Shown piece after piece: positions 21,134 to 33,486 of a DNA stretch of 64,000 nt. The stretch comes from Calocera cornea HHB12733 (Eukaryota > Basidiomycota > Dacrymycetes > Dacrymycetales > Dacrymycetaceae). Position 1 is the first letter of the stretch; each line of letters opens with the position of its first letter. The position numbers and the translations under genes were made by a program. The DNA lies in NCBI GenBank assembly GCA_001632435.1, contig KV424082.1, positions 1 through 64,000 on the forward strand, read 5' to 3'. Under the pieces are notes generated by a model. It was not told where the DNA came from, made no database searches, and was given only the letters and a program-made list of their open reading frames with translations.

Positions 21134-22462
21134 ATGAAGTTCCGCGCGGCTATCCAGAACGTCAAGCATTTCCACCGTGCGTCCGCGTGGTGTCGCATGC
21201 ATATATGCGCTTATTTTCTGTGTCTACGTTCGCGGGGTTAGAGGTCGTCCAGAGCGTAGAAAAAGTGGCGAAGAAGTGTATACTGAGGCTGTCGCCGGAG
21301 AGCATTGAGATTATATGTGCGGACGGAAATGAGGAGGGGATCCAGGTGTGGTCGTACGTCCCTCTCTCGCTTAGGCGCCCGCCCCCCTAATCCCGCGTGT
21401 AGGAAGATCAAAGAGGTGCGTCCTCTCCCCCTCCCCCTAGTCAGGTCTGTTGCTACCCAAAGCGCGTAGGACAACTTCTTCCTGGACTACCGCGTGCAGT
21501 CCAATGCGGCCAACACGATCTGCGCGGAGATCGTGACGGACGCGCTGGTGCAGGTGCTGCGGGACCTGGCCACGACGGGCAAGGTCGAGACGCGGGAGAC
21601 GGTGATGAAGCTCGCGAAGCAGAAGCAGGACGCGGTGTTTACGTTCGAGACGCGGGATCATGTGCGTGCTGGGCGTGGTTGTGCGGGGATGCGCGCCGAG
21701 CTGATGCGGTGCGGTGCGCGGGTAGGACTCGAATTGGGCTAAGGGGCTCAGCGTCGCCCATCATGTGAAGGTGACGATCGTCCGGCCCGCGGAGATGGAG
21801 AAGGTCCGGGAACCTTTGTGTCCCGATCCCGACGTGCGCACGTCGTTCTGTCCCTCCCCATCCCTGGCTGACCGGATCGGGCGAGCAGGTGCATATAGTG
21901 ACGCCGCCGCTGAAGGAGATGCGTGTGGTTCTGGATCGGCTCAAGGTATACAGCTCGCGCATCCGTTTCTCGGCCAATCACAGCGGCGAGCTCACCCTCT
22001 CGGCCGAGACGGAGGACGGGGACGTGCTCAAGACGACGTGGACGAACCTCGTTCATCCGACTATTGGTGCGTCCTGCTTCTGCGTCTGTTGTGTGTTGTA
22101 TGAGATGGGGTCTGACGGTGGTTTTGGCGGCAGACGCGGGCGAGGACGCGCCGCCGAGAGAGCAGCCAGAGCCGGGCCAGCATTTCAGCGCGCTCATGTC
22201 TGCCGCGAGCTTGCTCAAGTTCATGAACACGGCTGTGATAACGCCGACGACGTGCATAGCCTGTGCGTACCTGCCGTACCTGCCGTTCCTGCCGCGTTTT
22301 CCATCGTGTCTCTTCCCATTTCGGCAGTGACAAACTGACGCACTGCCAGGCATATGCGAGAACCACTGCCTCATCATGTACGTCTACATCGGGGAGGTGT
22401 CGGACCAGAACGGCATCCTGACGTTCTACCTTCCCGCACGGCTGACGGGGGACGAGGACTGA
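21134..22462 (+). CDS. HUS1: DNA-damage checkpoint clamp subunit Hus1
   Basis: Hus1 is a PCNA-like subunit of the Rad9-Rad1-Hus1 ring that signals DNA damage to ATR/Mec1. The protein begins 'MKFRAAIQNVKHFH' and continues 'VVQSVEKVAKKCILRLSPE'. 'VKVTIVRPAEMEKVREP' is the interdomain segment, followed by 'VHIVTPPLKEMRVVLDRLK' and 'IRFSANHSGELTLSAETE'. The end 'GILTFYLPARL' matches the C-terminal strand of Hus1. There are about eight exons, including a 13-nt micro-exon at 21403-21415 that encodes 'KIKE' across its borders. Together with the RFC subunit at 13.5-15.1 kb it forms a clamp-related neighbourhood. Confidence 0.88.
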
Positions 22463-22936
22463 GTGCCTGCCAATCTGAATACTGATGAGTGGAGCTGAGG
22501 TGAACGGAGGGTGTACAATTTCTCCAGGTCTATGTGTCGATACTCCCCAACCTAGTGTATATTGTAGTCTAGTCCTAGTCTGACTGTGCAGTACGCAGCA
22601 TCGTGTGCCTGTGAATGCGATCAGTGCGTTTCATACAAAGCAGGGTCCGGCTGCCACAATGACGCGTTGTCAGTGGCTGTCCCTGCAGCAATCCGCCATG
22701 ACACCATCGGACGCGGCATGGAATGCCTCCGCTCATGTTGGGCGAACGCCGCTCTGCTGCTGCCTGCAGGCGCTGTGCGGTATATTCGGACGCTTTGGTG
22801 GGCACGCTAGTGGTGGCGTCCCTTTCAGTTCTCGCACAGACCTCTCAACGGCTCAACGGTCCACGACCCCGCGGTGTAACGCGTCGACGACTCACGGCCC
22901 AACGCCCCAACGACCCCAACGACCCCAACGACCCCA
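22463..22936. other. Intergenic region ending in a 9-bp minisatellite
   Basis: About 0.47 kb between HUS1 and the MARVEL-type gene. The only structure is an array of the 9-mer ACCCCAACG at about 22901-22938 that runs directly into the ATG of the downstream gene. Frames here show no recognisable protein. Confidence 0.5.
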
Positions 22937-24115
22937 ATGGCGAACAGCGTGTTCGCAACCGCCCGGCGGTGTGTGTACGGTGCGTCCCCTGCCTTGTGCA
23001 ACACCCCCAACCAACCCACTCTAACACCCTGCCTTGCCCTGCCCCATAGTGGTCCTCTTCGCCCTCGCCGCCGTCGAGCTCGGCATCGCCGCCAACCTCA
23101 CCAACCTCTTCCTCTCCACACACCGTCCGTCCTCCTCCCCCCCCGCCTCCTGCGGGTCCACTGCTCGCCTGTTGCTAACAACCGCCTGGGGGGAATAGAT
23201 GACTTCTTCATCTACTCGCTGGTCCCGTCCAGCTACACCATCCTGGTCATCCTCGGCCTGTGCGTCCTCCCTCCTCTGCCCACTCCTCCCTCCCCACCAA
23301 AGGCTGACCCCGGGCCCCCGCAGACTCGCCAAATCCCGCCCGGCAATAGACCTCGTCCTGATCCTCATCGCCGACATCCTCTGGCTCGCCCTGGGCGCAT
23401 ACTCCCAGGACGTCCTCGGCAGCGTGCAGTGCGACGCGCTGGGCGGGCAGACGATCCGGACCTCCATGGGCGGCACCTGTACGTCTGCCTCTCTTTAGTC
23501 TACTGCCGGTGCTACCCGGGCACGGGAGTCGGGCGTGTGCTGATGTACTGTGCGTCGCGGGTAGACTCGAGCCAGTCGTACTGCTATCAGATGAAAGCCA
23601 TTGAGGCGGTCGCATGGGCCGAGTTTGGGCTGTGTACGTCCCTCCTCCACCTTGGCCCGCTTAGAGCAGACACTGACGGCCCGCCAGTCCTCATCACCTT
23701 CTTCGTCATCCTCGCCGTGTCGCTGACGGTCGCCGCGCGGGGGCAGGACGTCTGGGCCATGGAGTGCGTCCCGTTTCCCCTTTTCGTCTGTCCGCCCCGC
23801 TCATACACATGCTAACACCGCTCCGCACCCCGCAGCATCGACGACCTTGAGTGGTTCGGCGCGTACGGCGGCGCGGGGTACGCCCCCCCCGGCGGCGCGT
23901 ACCAATACGGGCAGTACGGCAACTACCCGCAGTACTACGCGAACGGCGGCGGGGGCACGCTCGCCCAGGGCAACTACTACGGCCAGCCCGTCGTCGTCCA
24001 GCAGCCGGGGAGGAACATCCTCGTCCAGCAGGGACCGAACGGGCCGAACGTCCAGGAACTGCCTGCGAGCGGTGGGGTGGCGATGGGGACTACTAGTAGC
24101 CGGAGTAGGCGGTAG
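22937..24115 (+). CDS. MARVEL-type four-helix membrane protein
   Basis: Seven or more short exons in phase give a four-pass membrane protein. Hydrophobic segments are 'VVLFALAAVELGIAANL', 'FIYSLVPSSYTILVILGL', 'IDLVLILIADILWLALGAY' and 'FLITFFVILAVSLTVAARG'. The loop after the third helix has the cysteines 'VQCD' and 'SYCYQ', as in fungal MARVEL proteins. The cytosolic tail is rich in Gly, Tyr and Gln ('YQYGQYGNYPQYY') and ends in a basic Ser/Arg run. Such proteins sit in the plasma membrane or eisosome-like domains, but this one has no assigned role. The start ATG directly follows a 9-bp tandem repeat. Confidence 0.75.
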
Positions 24116-24677
24116 GGCGGGCGCGAAGAAGAAGATAGAACGGGCGAACGGGCGGGCGAGGGCTACCCGGCGGGGTGTGCGGGATGGACGACAGGTGGGA
24201 CGCGGAAAACGACCGCACCAAGATGTGTGTATGTATGTTCGGAGGATCTCTCGGACTGACTGGAAGGCCCCTCCCGCGGGGGCCGGCTACTATACCTTCA
24301 CGTTTCGAATGCCTGTGCTTATGATCCCCCCTCTTTCAGTCCACCCAGGCTAAACCCTTTCGGCCATCCGCCATCCATTTTCTCATCTCTCACGGTACAT
24401 ATCTTCCTCATTTTGAACCCCGCAAGTCTTTATCACCCCCATTTCACAACGATGTATGACCAATCATGCACTTTCCCACTTTCCCACTTTCCCACTTTCC
24501 CACTTTTCACCGCAGTAGCTACAGTTGTGTTAGGTGGCCGTGTATGCAGATACGCCTCGATACGATTATCCATCAGGACGGTGCGCGTCTTGTAATAGTA
24601 GTATAGTACAGTACATGAATATACGCGTCCAGGGTGCCTCGACGATATTCGCGTGCATCGTCATTGGCCCGGCCCGC
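24116..24677. other. 3' flank with an 8-bp tandem repeat
   Basis: This contains the downstream sequence of the MARVEL-type gene and the 3' region of the converging nucleoporin gene. Four exact copies of CTTTCCCA lie at 24471-24502. I see no gene. Confidence 0.55.
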
Positions 24678-27600
24678 TCAGCGATGCATGACAGAGAAGG
24701 GATCCGTCGCCCCCCGCTGGAGAACGTTCATACCGACATCGCGCATGCCCGCCAGGTAACCGATCAGCTTGTTACTCTCGTGGTCGCCCGTCAGGAACGT
24801 CTCGGCGAGCTCGTACCGGCCGTCAGCGACGGTGTTGGAGAGGTCGAATGTCCACCGCAGGGCCCTACACCGATGGTCAGCAACATTGCCGACAGGCTCA
24901 TGGGGAAGACGAACTCTGACACCTCGTCTCTGGCTTGATACAGCACACGGTGGAGGCGCATGACCAGCTCTGGGATATACAGCTGGCGCAGGCGCCGGAC
25001 TTGGCGTGGACGTTCGGGCAGCGCGGGGTCGTCCTTCAGCACCTCGAGCCACCTCATCGTCAGAATATCCAGCGTCAGATCTCTGGCATCGGACACGGCC
25101 GACTGGTTATGATCATAAGCCACCAGTCGCACCGGGCAGAGGACGGAAAACATACGCTGTATGATCGTTGCCGGTCAGCTTTGGCGAGACGACTCCTACA
25201 ACACGTGTTAGCAGGATTTGATGTATACCGGGCAAGATACACACTTGGCTAGGTTGGTTCTGTCTTCAAAATGCTTGCAGCGTTCCAGAGCTTCGAGGCA
25301 GCCCACGAAGTTGCGGAGCTGGAACTGCTCTGCAGACTCGTAGTCGATGGGTGCACCTTCTCTCTGGGGCCGCTGGATATCAAGGGGCAAGCGCTTTACT
25401 AACTGCGTCGCGGCGTGTAGTCGGCCGTTCACTACCGCATATCATTAGTATTCGGGGCTTGCAGAGGTACAAAGTACGCACGTAGGAACCAACGAAGCAG
25501 GGCATTTGCATGTGTCAGAGCAGGCCCAAAGGTAGACTTGTCGAAGAGAAGCCAGTCCACAGCGTTGATGAGCGAACCTTCCGCTTGGGACAGCGATTGG
25601 TCAAGAGCTGTAAAGCTGGGCTCCGGATCATCGAAGCTCGTAGAAGCCTATTGATCCGGTCAATTCCAGTCCTGGCGGAATCGAAGGTAGCACGCACAGA
25701 ATGGATGAGCTCTCCAAAGATGGAGTCGACCGTACGGACAGCAACAATGGTGTACGAGAGGCCGTTTTGGGTGGTGCGTCGAAGAGCTTCCGCTCGGCGC
25801 TCGGTAGGCGCGTTGTTCATTCCTATTGCACATCAGTACGGGAGTTGTTATGAAGTAGAGTCGCATACGTTTTAGGAACTGTGCGTAGCTCGTGTCCCCG
25901 TCAGTGATATTCGGATCTCGTACTTCTCCGATGACACCCGCATACAGCGCTACCAGATCGAGCTCGTTCATCCGTTCCAGCGTATTGCAGTATTCCTGCA
26001 GAATATTCGCCTCTGTCGGCCGCATATCAGGACCAACAGCCTCCGACCACCGTAAGAACAAAGCGAGATGGGCGAAGAAGCAGATGAGATGGTTGCGTAA
26101 CGGTTCTGATTCAGGTAGGGCGTTCATCGCTAGTCGTTCGTCGAAGTCGCGAAGCAGGTTTTCGACAGCATTCAGAATGATGTGCTTTTGGGTTATTCGG
26201 AATGGGTGCAGGGATTCTCCGCTGCAGACAGTTCAATATTGACCATTAGACGTGAGGCATGGAATGGACGTACCCAACACTTTCCTCGTGTTCCACCTCC
26301 TCAAAGAGAACATCCATGTTATCCGTGACTCTCTCCAGACCTTCCAAAGGCATATCATTCGCGATGCCACCCTTCTTCATCCACCAGCTGTCGCTTTCCA
26401 GCAGCCCAGCATCGACGGCTTGTTCTAGTCGACCATGCACCCGCGCCCACAGGTGGTCTTCCCATGACTTGCACACTTCCTTGATACTCTTGACATCGCC
26501 GACCATTGCCCCGTATACGGCACGCTCATACTGATCCAACGACGGTGTGCTGGCGAGCTTGTAGCAGGTCTTCTTCCACAGCATACGATGGCGGTTCCCA
26601 CCGGTAGGGATCTCCATGTCCATGCCCTTGTAGTTCGATAATGAGAAGGTGGTGTAGGCTTTACCGCCAATGAGGGATGCGGCTCGCCATGGTTGAGCTG
26701 CTTCTCGGCACGTCTCGAGGGCGCGTTCCGAATCGTTCGCTCGGATACATTGGAAAACATGCCGCATCAAGCTGCGATCAAATGCCTGTTTGCATATAAC
26801 AGTGAGAAACAAGGATTTGTAGATCAGAGACAACTAATACGTACGGCATCATCCCCCTCCATCACAAGACCCCTCAAAGTCGCGTCAGGATCCATACCTG
26901 GACCCTTCGGTCCTCCTACCCGGGTCCTTTGGTTCTCTCTCATTGTCGTATTGGGCCAGTATCCCTTGCGATACGGAAGATCTTCCGGTTCGGGAGCGGT
27001 TGCGCCAAGCCAGTTCCGGACCAGGTCAAGCTCGTGCAGTGTAGGGGAAGATAGCAAGGCACCAGCAAGCTCTGCCGGAGTGGTGTATGGGTTGATTTGG
27101 AGGAGCTCCTCCATGCTTTGGATCTCGTCACGATCGACTTGTAGCCGATACCTTAGTAGCAACATTAGATTTTCGCAAGGAAGGTATGGTGAAGCGGCGC
27201 ACAGATACAGTTCCTTGATGAGCAACCACGTATCCGACTCTAGCTTCCAGGCCAACCTCTCCTCTTCCGTCATGTCAGCCTCATCACGACTGGACGCATT
27301 CCACGTTCAGCAGGGTTTCCCCATCATTCACAAATATCACATACAAGAAGAGACCACATAGCTCCTCGAACCGTGCAGGAAAGCCCTCCTCGGGCGAAAG
27401 CAGCGCATCCTTGTCGAGTCTTCCGGGTCGGACATCTGGGCGGAACGAGCGCACGATCTCGGCGAAGCTTTCGAAGTAGGATGGCCCAGAAGGACCAGAG
27501 TCTATGTCTGCGCTTGAGGTCAGAGTCGTACATTGATCAGCTTGTTGTGAATTACGCACCCATCGAATTTGACCTGGAGAACAACGGCAACGAGCTCTTG

Positions 27601-27719
27601 CAGGCGAACGCGGTGGCAACGAAGCGCGACTGCAGCGAGGGTCCTTCGCGTTTGGCGCCACGTGGCTTTTCAACCAGCAAAAAGGGCGTGCACCAGGACC
27701 GGCGCTCATTCGATGCCAT
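24678..27719 (-). CDS. NUP84: Nuclear pore protein Nup84/Nup107
   Basis: This is a Y-complex scaffold nucleoporin (PF04121). It is an alpha-helical protein encoded by many exons; I did not fix every border. Diagnostic blocks are 'GDVKSIKEVCKSWEDHLWA', 'EAAQPWRAASLIGG', 'MLWKKTCYKLA' and 'LDQYERAVYGAMVGD' in the centre, and 'RLRQLYIPELVMRLHRVLY' near the C terminus. The first exon (27560-27719) joins the next at 27507 in phase 1 and gives an unusual basic N terminus, 'MASNERRSWCTPFLLV'. A different first exon is possible. The C terminus ends 'DPFSVMHR'. Confidence 0.85.
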
Positions 27720-28129
27720 CGCTCTGCGGCGAGGCTCTTTGACAATCTCAGAGAGTAGTTCCTGTGCGCGATGGGTACTATATGCCTTCCTAAGACAATG
27801 AATGCACTGCAACCTTTTTAGACAACAAGGCTCCTCCAGTCACGTGACAAACAGATTCTGCCATCCTTTCGCGCCGTAACCCCATGAAACCGCGAACAAC
27901 AGCTATTGGCTGTTGCAAGGAGCCTTGCTGTGTGCATTAAACCATCACATAAACATACGAACACGATACCCAGAGCCAGAAGAGAGTCTCAATCCGCAGA
28001 AGTACCTGGCTCCATCCCCATCCGTTTGGAGCCGCCGGCAAGCTCGGCTACCGATCGCCCACTTCCGAACCGCACAACACACAGCAAAACAGACACAAGC
28101 AGGTGCTCGGGCCCCAAGGCCTGGACGCA
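27720..28129. other. Intergenic region between NUP84 and GUP1
   Basis: About 0.4 kb holding the NUP84 promoter and the GUP1 3' flank. I see no gene, repeat or clear core promoter motif. Confidence 0.4.
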
Positions 28130-30507
28130 CTAGCACCTGCGGTATATTCCCTGCCGCAGCTCTTCTTCCCTGTCATGAGAAAATCCGTTAGTCCGTTTTC
28201 TCACGGGTCGATTTGGAAGGTGGAACAAAAGGAAGAAGCAGAACATTGCTCCTAGAGCAGCCTCAATGAATTTGCCGCGGCAGACGATGTGGTCCAGGAC
28301 AGGGTGCAGCTGCTGACACCGTCGATGGAAGGGCCCGGTTCGCATGGTTCAACCTTTCTCAACTGGGAAACGTAGAAATCACGGGCACAGTCCAGACGCA
28401 AGATGCACCGAACCGTGAAACCACCCGACCAACATGGAACAACATAACTATGGACAGAATGGGATGATACACGCACCTGTACTCAAACATGACCTGGGTC
28501 GCGATGAAGAGGCAGGCGATAGCAAACGTCATGAATCCGAGTCCGTTCCAGGTACCGACCAGCTGCGACCAGAGGTATTTGGTGCCATCGGCCCCGAGGA
28601 CGAATCCGACGAGGTTGGCGGACATCATCATCAGGATGTTGAACGCGCCTCCTAGGGCGGATAGGTGCCGGAACCACCATTCCTTTCCAAACTGGGACAG
28701 GGTTCGGCGGTTACAAGCATGCTTCGCGTGGGGATGCGCAATGACTTACTTTGGAATACGGCATCAATTGCCGGGCCGCGATCTCCGGGATAAGGAAAAT
28801 GACGACCAGCCAGCCCCAAGTGAGCAGCTTAAACGAGAGGTCGTGCCACAGCGCCACGAATGTGAACACGAGTAGGGAAGCCAGAAGCGCCCGCTGCGAT
28901 CCGCCTACTGGGATGTAGATGTATCTAGGAGCACGCGTAAGCGAGCTGCTTCCTTTACGGGTATCAGATGCCCGCACCGTACGATCCAGAGATTGTAGCT
29001 GCGGTGCCAGGACCGCCAGAATCCGAGCGCAGAGTAGTTGTTCGCCATGCAGCGGACCATGTTCTCGGGTGGGTCGATCCCGTCCGCAAGCGCCCAGAGG
29101 CGGAAGAAGCGCCACGGGATCAGTAGCTAGGCGCCGAATCAGTGGTCGTGCCTCCGCGGTAGCGAAGAAGGGAGCGGTACCTTTAGCCATACGACGATAA
29201 GGTTCCAGAACCCGATGAGCGCCAGCTCGACGGGGGTATCGCCTTGCCACGCGTGGGCGTCTTTGATTGCAACGACAGGCATTGTGTGGAGGATGAATTC
29301 CATGGTCACGAGACAGAATAGGAAGCGGTACGAATACTTCTTCACAAAGTCCAGCTTTGTGATCGGCGTGGGGGCGCTCTTCATCTGCCATGCGGCTGCT
29401 GTCAGAGCGGCCGCATGCGCAAGGATGGGAACATACCTGGTGCAGATAGTCATTGAATGTAATGATAGGGCCGGCAATGTACAGCGGCGGATATAGGATG
29501 TAGGCGAGGTAGTTGCCAAGGGTATAGGATGCGAGGGTATGAGGCTGCGTGACCCTTGCCTTCGGGTCCAGCATGGATGAGGAGGTGTCACCGGGCTGGG
29601 AGAAGTTTGCCCATCGGTAGTCCAGGTTGAAGGAGATGATGCGCAGCATTGTGATATTGAACGAGACATGCCATCTCGGATAGAAACCCTTCCAAGTGTC
29701 CAGGGGCGCAAGAGAGGTGTGCAGGGCGGTGAAGGAGTAGCCCTCGTAGATGTCGTTCGAGAAGAGAACCGCGGCGCAGAAGGCCCAGGTGTACGCGGCG
29801 AGAAGCGCGCTCCGCGGCGGTAGCAATCTGACGATCGAATAATTCGTCAGCAACAGCGCGTATATCTTGATGATAGAGGTTCCGTGCAGCGCCGACAACA
29901 AGAGGAAGGAGGAGATCAGGTGGAACGAGACGAGGTGGGATCGACCCTGAGGCTGGCTAGGAACCAGGTACCGAGCATAGGTCCCGCGCAGCAAGAAGTA
30001 CGCCCCCGACAGCCCCAGAAGCGCGGGAATATTTGACCGAAATGAACGGTATTGCGCATCAGAGTCATCCTTGGGAATAGATATGTGAGCTTCTTGCGCG
30101 CATCGAGGCACGGCGAGAAAAGGGACCAACAACGAGCAGGCCAGGGATATACGAGTCGGAGAGGAGCGGGCGGAAGAGCGGGTAATTTGGGTTCCTGGCT
30201 GTTTACAAGTCTAAGACAAACGGCACGGAAATGGACGGAGAGTGGGTTATTTGTTCTTACGCGTGTTCAGATAGGCCCACGGGATATACGGCATCCATGG
30301 AACAACGAGAACGAAACAGAGTGCGTAGAAGATGAACTCGGGGGTGCGCCACCGTGGCGGGCCCGGGGTGTAATTGGCCGGTACCTTGGATGCCGGGACG
30401 CGGACGGTGAGGTCTGTTATCGAAGCATGTCCGGCATGTCCATTTTTGGTATCTGCAGGCATAGATGTGGAAGCGATTGTTGGCAGCTCGACTGAGTTCA
30501 ATGCCAT
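28130..30507 (-). CDS. GUP1: Gup1-type MBOAT O-acyltransferase
   Basis: Gup1 is a multi-pass ER membrane acyltransferase that remodels GPI-anchor lipids and was first named for glycerol uptake. The N-terminal exon ('[14 protein letters not shown]') leads to '[14 protein letters not shown]'. Further blocks are '[14 protein letters not shown]', '[19 protein letters not shown]', '[14 protein letters not shown]' and '[17 protein letters not shown]', the last containing the MBOAT catalytic histidine. The enzyme has about ten hydrophobic segments. The last exon encodes only '[13 protein letters not shown]' and is separated by an intron of about 316 nt (about 28178-28493), some six times the usual length here. 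Confidence 0.88.
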
Positions 30508-31532
30508 GCAAAGCGCCGCGGGGTGGTTCGGGAGCGGGATGGGTTCAGAGGGGAGACTCCTGCTGTGGGTTGGATGGAGCGAGCCGGCCTGGCCGACGAC
30601 AGCGGAGCCAGAATGCGAATGAATGCGGTAATCGTGACGTGACGAGAGCCTATTGGTCCCGAGTGGAGGCTGTTTGAGTGTTGATGGCCCACGCCGCTTG
30701 AATCATCGAGCATTCAACGCCCCACAGGCGAGACAACACGAAGGACAGGACGGGAAAAGAAGACGGAGAAGAAGCAGCGGCTGGGTCGGGCAGGGGTGAA
30801 GGGGGCGAGTAGGGACTAGTACTGTTCCTGACCTTGTAGTACCGTGACCAGACTCCTTTGTATGCAGCGGCAGGTCGTGTGGTCAGGGGCTTCCTTTGGG
30901 CTGAGCCCTCTGGGCTTATGGCCTCGGCGGTCTGAAAGCGCCGGCCGAGAAGCCGGGGTTGATTGGACGGAGCCAAACTGGTCCCATCGTTCTCTTGGGA
31001 GGGGGGGCGAGAGGCATCATCATGTATCACTGCTTCGCTCGGGTACTGTTGGGCGATCGTCCGATCCTCGCTCCATCGCACTGACGTGCAGATCGAGGCC
31101 ACAAGGAACCGCGAACTGACTTGGCAATAATAGCTTGCATATCCCACCCGCCTCAGCCCCAAACCCTGCCGGAACATCGGAGGCCGCACGCCCAACACCG
31201 CTTCCCGGCCCATTCCTTTGCCCTCCCCCTTCTGCTTCAGGCCCCGCCCCCCGAACGCAACCGCTCGCACACGCACACAGCGTCCGCGCCGGCCATCCGC
31301 GATTCCAAGACATACGCAACGCGGCGCGAGCGTGTGTGCTTGTCAGAACCGTGGACTCGTTCCGTCATCACGACGTGGTGCCTTAGTTGGCACTAGAGGG
31401 GTGGGAAGCGGGTGGGGGAGCAAAGGGGCAGCGCCTGCGCTTGCTATTCGGGAGTGGCTCAGGCGTTTGTTGGGGAGGACGAAGAAGAGGGAGAAGACGG
31501 CCGGGGACGCACATGATAATAGAGTGGGGACC
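30508..31532. promoter_or_regulatory. Divergent intergenic region between GUP1 and the Zn2Cys6 gene
   Basis: About 1 kb separates the two start codons. Several GC-rich frames cross it in both directions, but none shows a domain. A long leader with short upstream frames is possible for the Zn2Cys6 gene, because an in-frame open stretch reaches back to 31218 without an ATG. Confidence 0.4.
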
Positions 31533-33486
31533 ATGCCCGCCCAGACGCAGGATGCTCACGCGTCCTCGGCTGGCTCCACGCTCCCGCTCCCCAGCGCTCT
31601 CCCCTCCTTCCCGGCGGCCAGAAAGAAGCCCGGGCCCGGGCAGCCACGCGCCGGCCCCTCTCCCGCTACGCGTCCTCTTATTGCCGCCCTCGACCAGGCA
31701 CGACCGCACGCGTCGCACTTCTCTCCACCGTCCCCTGCACCCCCGCCGTCCTCACCACCCGCCGCCCACCGCGCCCCGTCCCACCCCCAATATATTCCCA
31801 CCGCACAGTCCGCCACCGCGACTACCGCGACTGCCGCGACTGCCGCGACTGCTCCCGACCTCCTCCTCCCGGACCGCGCCAATAACCAGGGTCAGCTCCC
31901 CTCTCGCGTGCCTCCGTTGTGGCCCCGCGTCTCGCTCACGCCATCCTCTGCTCCCCCGTATACAGACCTAACAGACTTCGATCCTGCCTCTTTCGGCCTC
32001 CGATTCAGCCCCACCGGCGCCTTATACGCAGCGATCTTTGGCGATCTACCCGACCCCATCGCCCCGCCCTCCCCCTATCCACTCCCTATTCCGGAGGTCT
32101 CGCTGCCGCCGCCGGCACAGACTGATCGGGCTGCACCCAGCATGAGCGAGCCTCCCGCCGACTCGGGCGAACCGCAGCCACAGCAACCGCCGAGGCAAGA
32201 ACACGGCCCGCCCCTGGCCTTCCCGCTCACCCTGCAGAACGCGACCTCGGCGTCCAACTCGCCTGCGAGCGCGTCCGGACACCTGCCACCCCAACCGCCG
32301 CCCCACCCGCCAGCATTCACCCTTCCTCCCCTCCCACCGGGCCTTGTCTCCGGAAGCGATGCGCATACACACCCCTACCCGCTCCTCCCGCCGTCGGCGT
32401 ACGGCCCGCTCCCGCCCTCGCGCAAGCGCACCCGCTCCCCGTCCGACTCGTCTACCTCCGAGCAGCGCGGCTACGCCGACCTGCCCTTCGCGGACACCTC
32501 GCCCACCCACCTCCTGGCAGAGGGCAGCACCCGCCCCCGCCGCTCGTCACTGCCCAGCAGTCGCTCGGGGTCGAGGGTCCAGCTCGCGTGCGTAGCCTGG
32601 TGAGTCGGACCCTGAATGACGTCGTGTATCCACATCTTCTTACCTGGGCTTTGCTACCTCTCCCCTCGCTCGCAGCCGGAACAGGAAAATCAAGTGCAAC
32701 GGAGAGAAGCCCATCTGCGAGAACTGCGTGCGCCGCGGGACGATATGCGAGTATGACGCACAACCGAGGCGGAGAGGGCCGGACAAGAAGCCCGGCGGCA
32801 GGGTCCGAAAGAAGGAGCTCGCCGCGGCCCAGGCGCAGGCTATCGCAGAAGGCCGCCCACCGCCCCTGGCGTCGCCTGACGACGAGCCCGAGAGCCCGAA
32901 GAGGCGGCGGAGGGCGGACACCGGGCCGAGGGAGGGCATGGTCCCCGGCCTGCCGATGCCGCCGTACCCGTATGGCCCGCACCCTGCTGCATATGCCGAC
33001 CCTCGCTTCGCGAGCATGTATGGTGCCCCGCCACCACCCCCGCCGCCGCACATGGAGTACGGATATGGGCCACCTCCGCAGTACATGTACCCGCCGCCCA
33101 GGGAGGGGATGGGCTGGCTTCCTCCGCCATTCGAGGCTGAGATGCAGCGCCAGGAGAGTGCGAGGAGGAGGACGGAGGAGAGGGATCCAGATCCCGTGCA
33201 GCGATCAGAGCCGCAGCCGCCCGCTGGGGAGGAGACGCGGCCGGGGGGAGGGGGAGACACGGGTCGGGAAGACGACCGCTCGGCAGAACCAGCGCAGCGC
33301 GAAGAAGGGGAAGAAAGGGGGGAGCAGGGTGCGGACCCTGCGGCCTCGGCGACTGCCGGCGCGGGGCCCGAGGCGGCCACGCCCGCCGGGGAGGACAAGG
33401 GCAAAGGACGGGCGGTGGACACCCTCGACGACCCGCTGGGCCTGATCGCCGACCCCGGTGCGGACGCCGACGAAGGGACCATGTAG
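31533..33486 (+). CDS. Zn2Cys6 (fungal-type) transcription regulator with internal zinc cluster
   Basis: Exons 31533-32599 and 32676-33486 join in phase and give 625 residues. The binuclear zinc cluster runs from about residue 353. It reads C-V-A-C, six residues, C, six residues, C, E-N, C, six residues, C, which is the exact CX2CX6CX6CX2CX6C spacing of the Gal4 class. The intron splits the second cysteine codon. A basic stretch 'RRRGPDKKPGGRVRKKEL' follows and should contact DNA. The first 350 residues are Pro/Ser/Ala-rich and disordered; the tail is Pro/Tyr- then Glu-rich. No fungal-specific regulatory (middle homology) domain is visible. The target genes cannot be told from the sequence. 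Confidence 0.88.
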
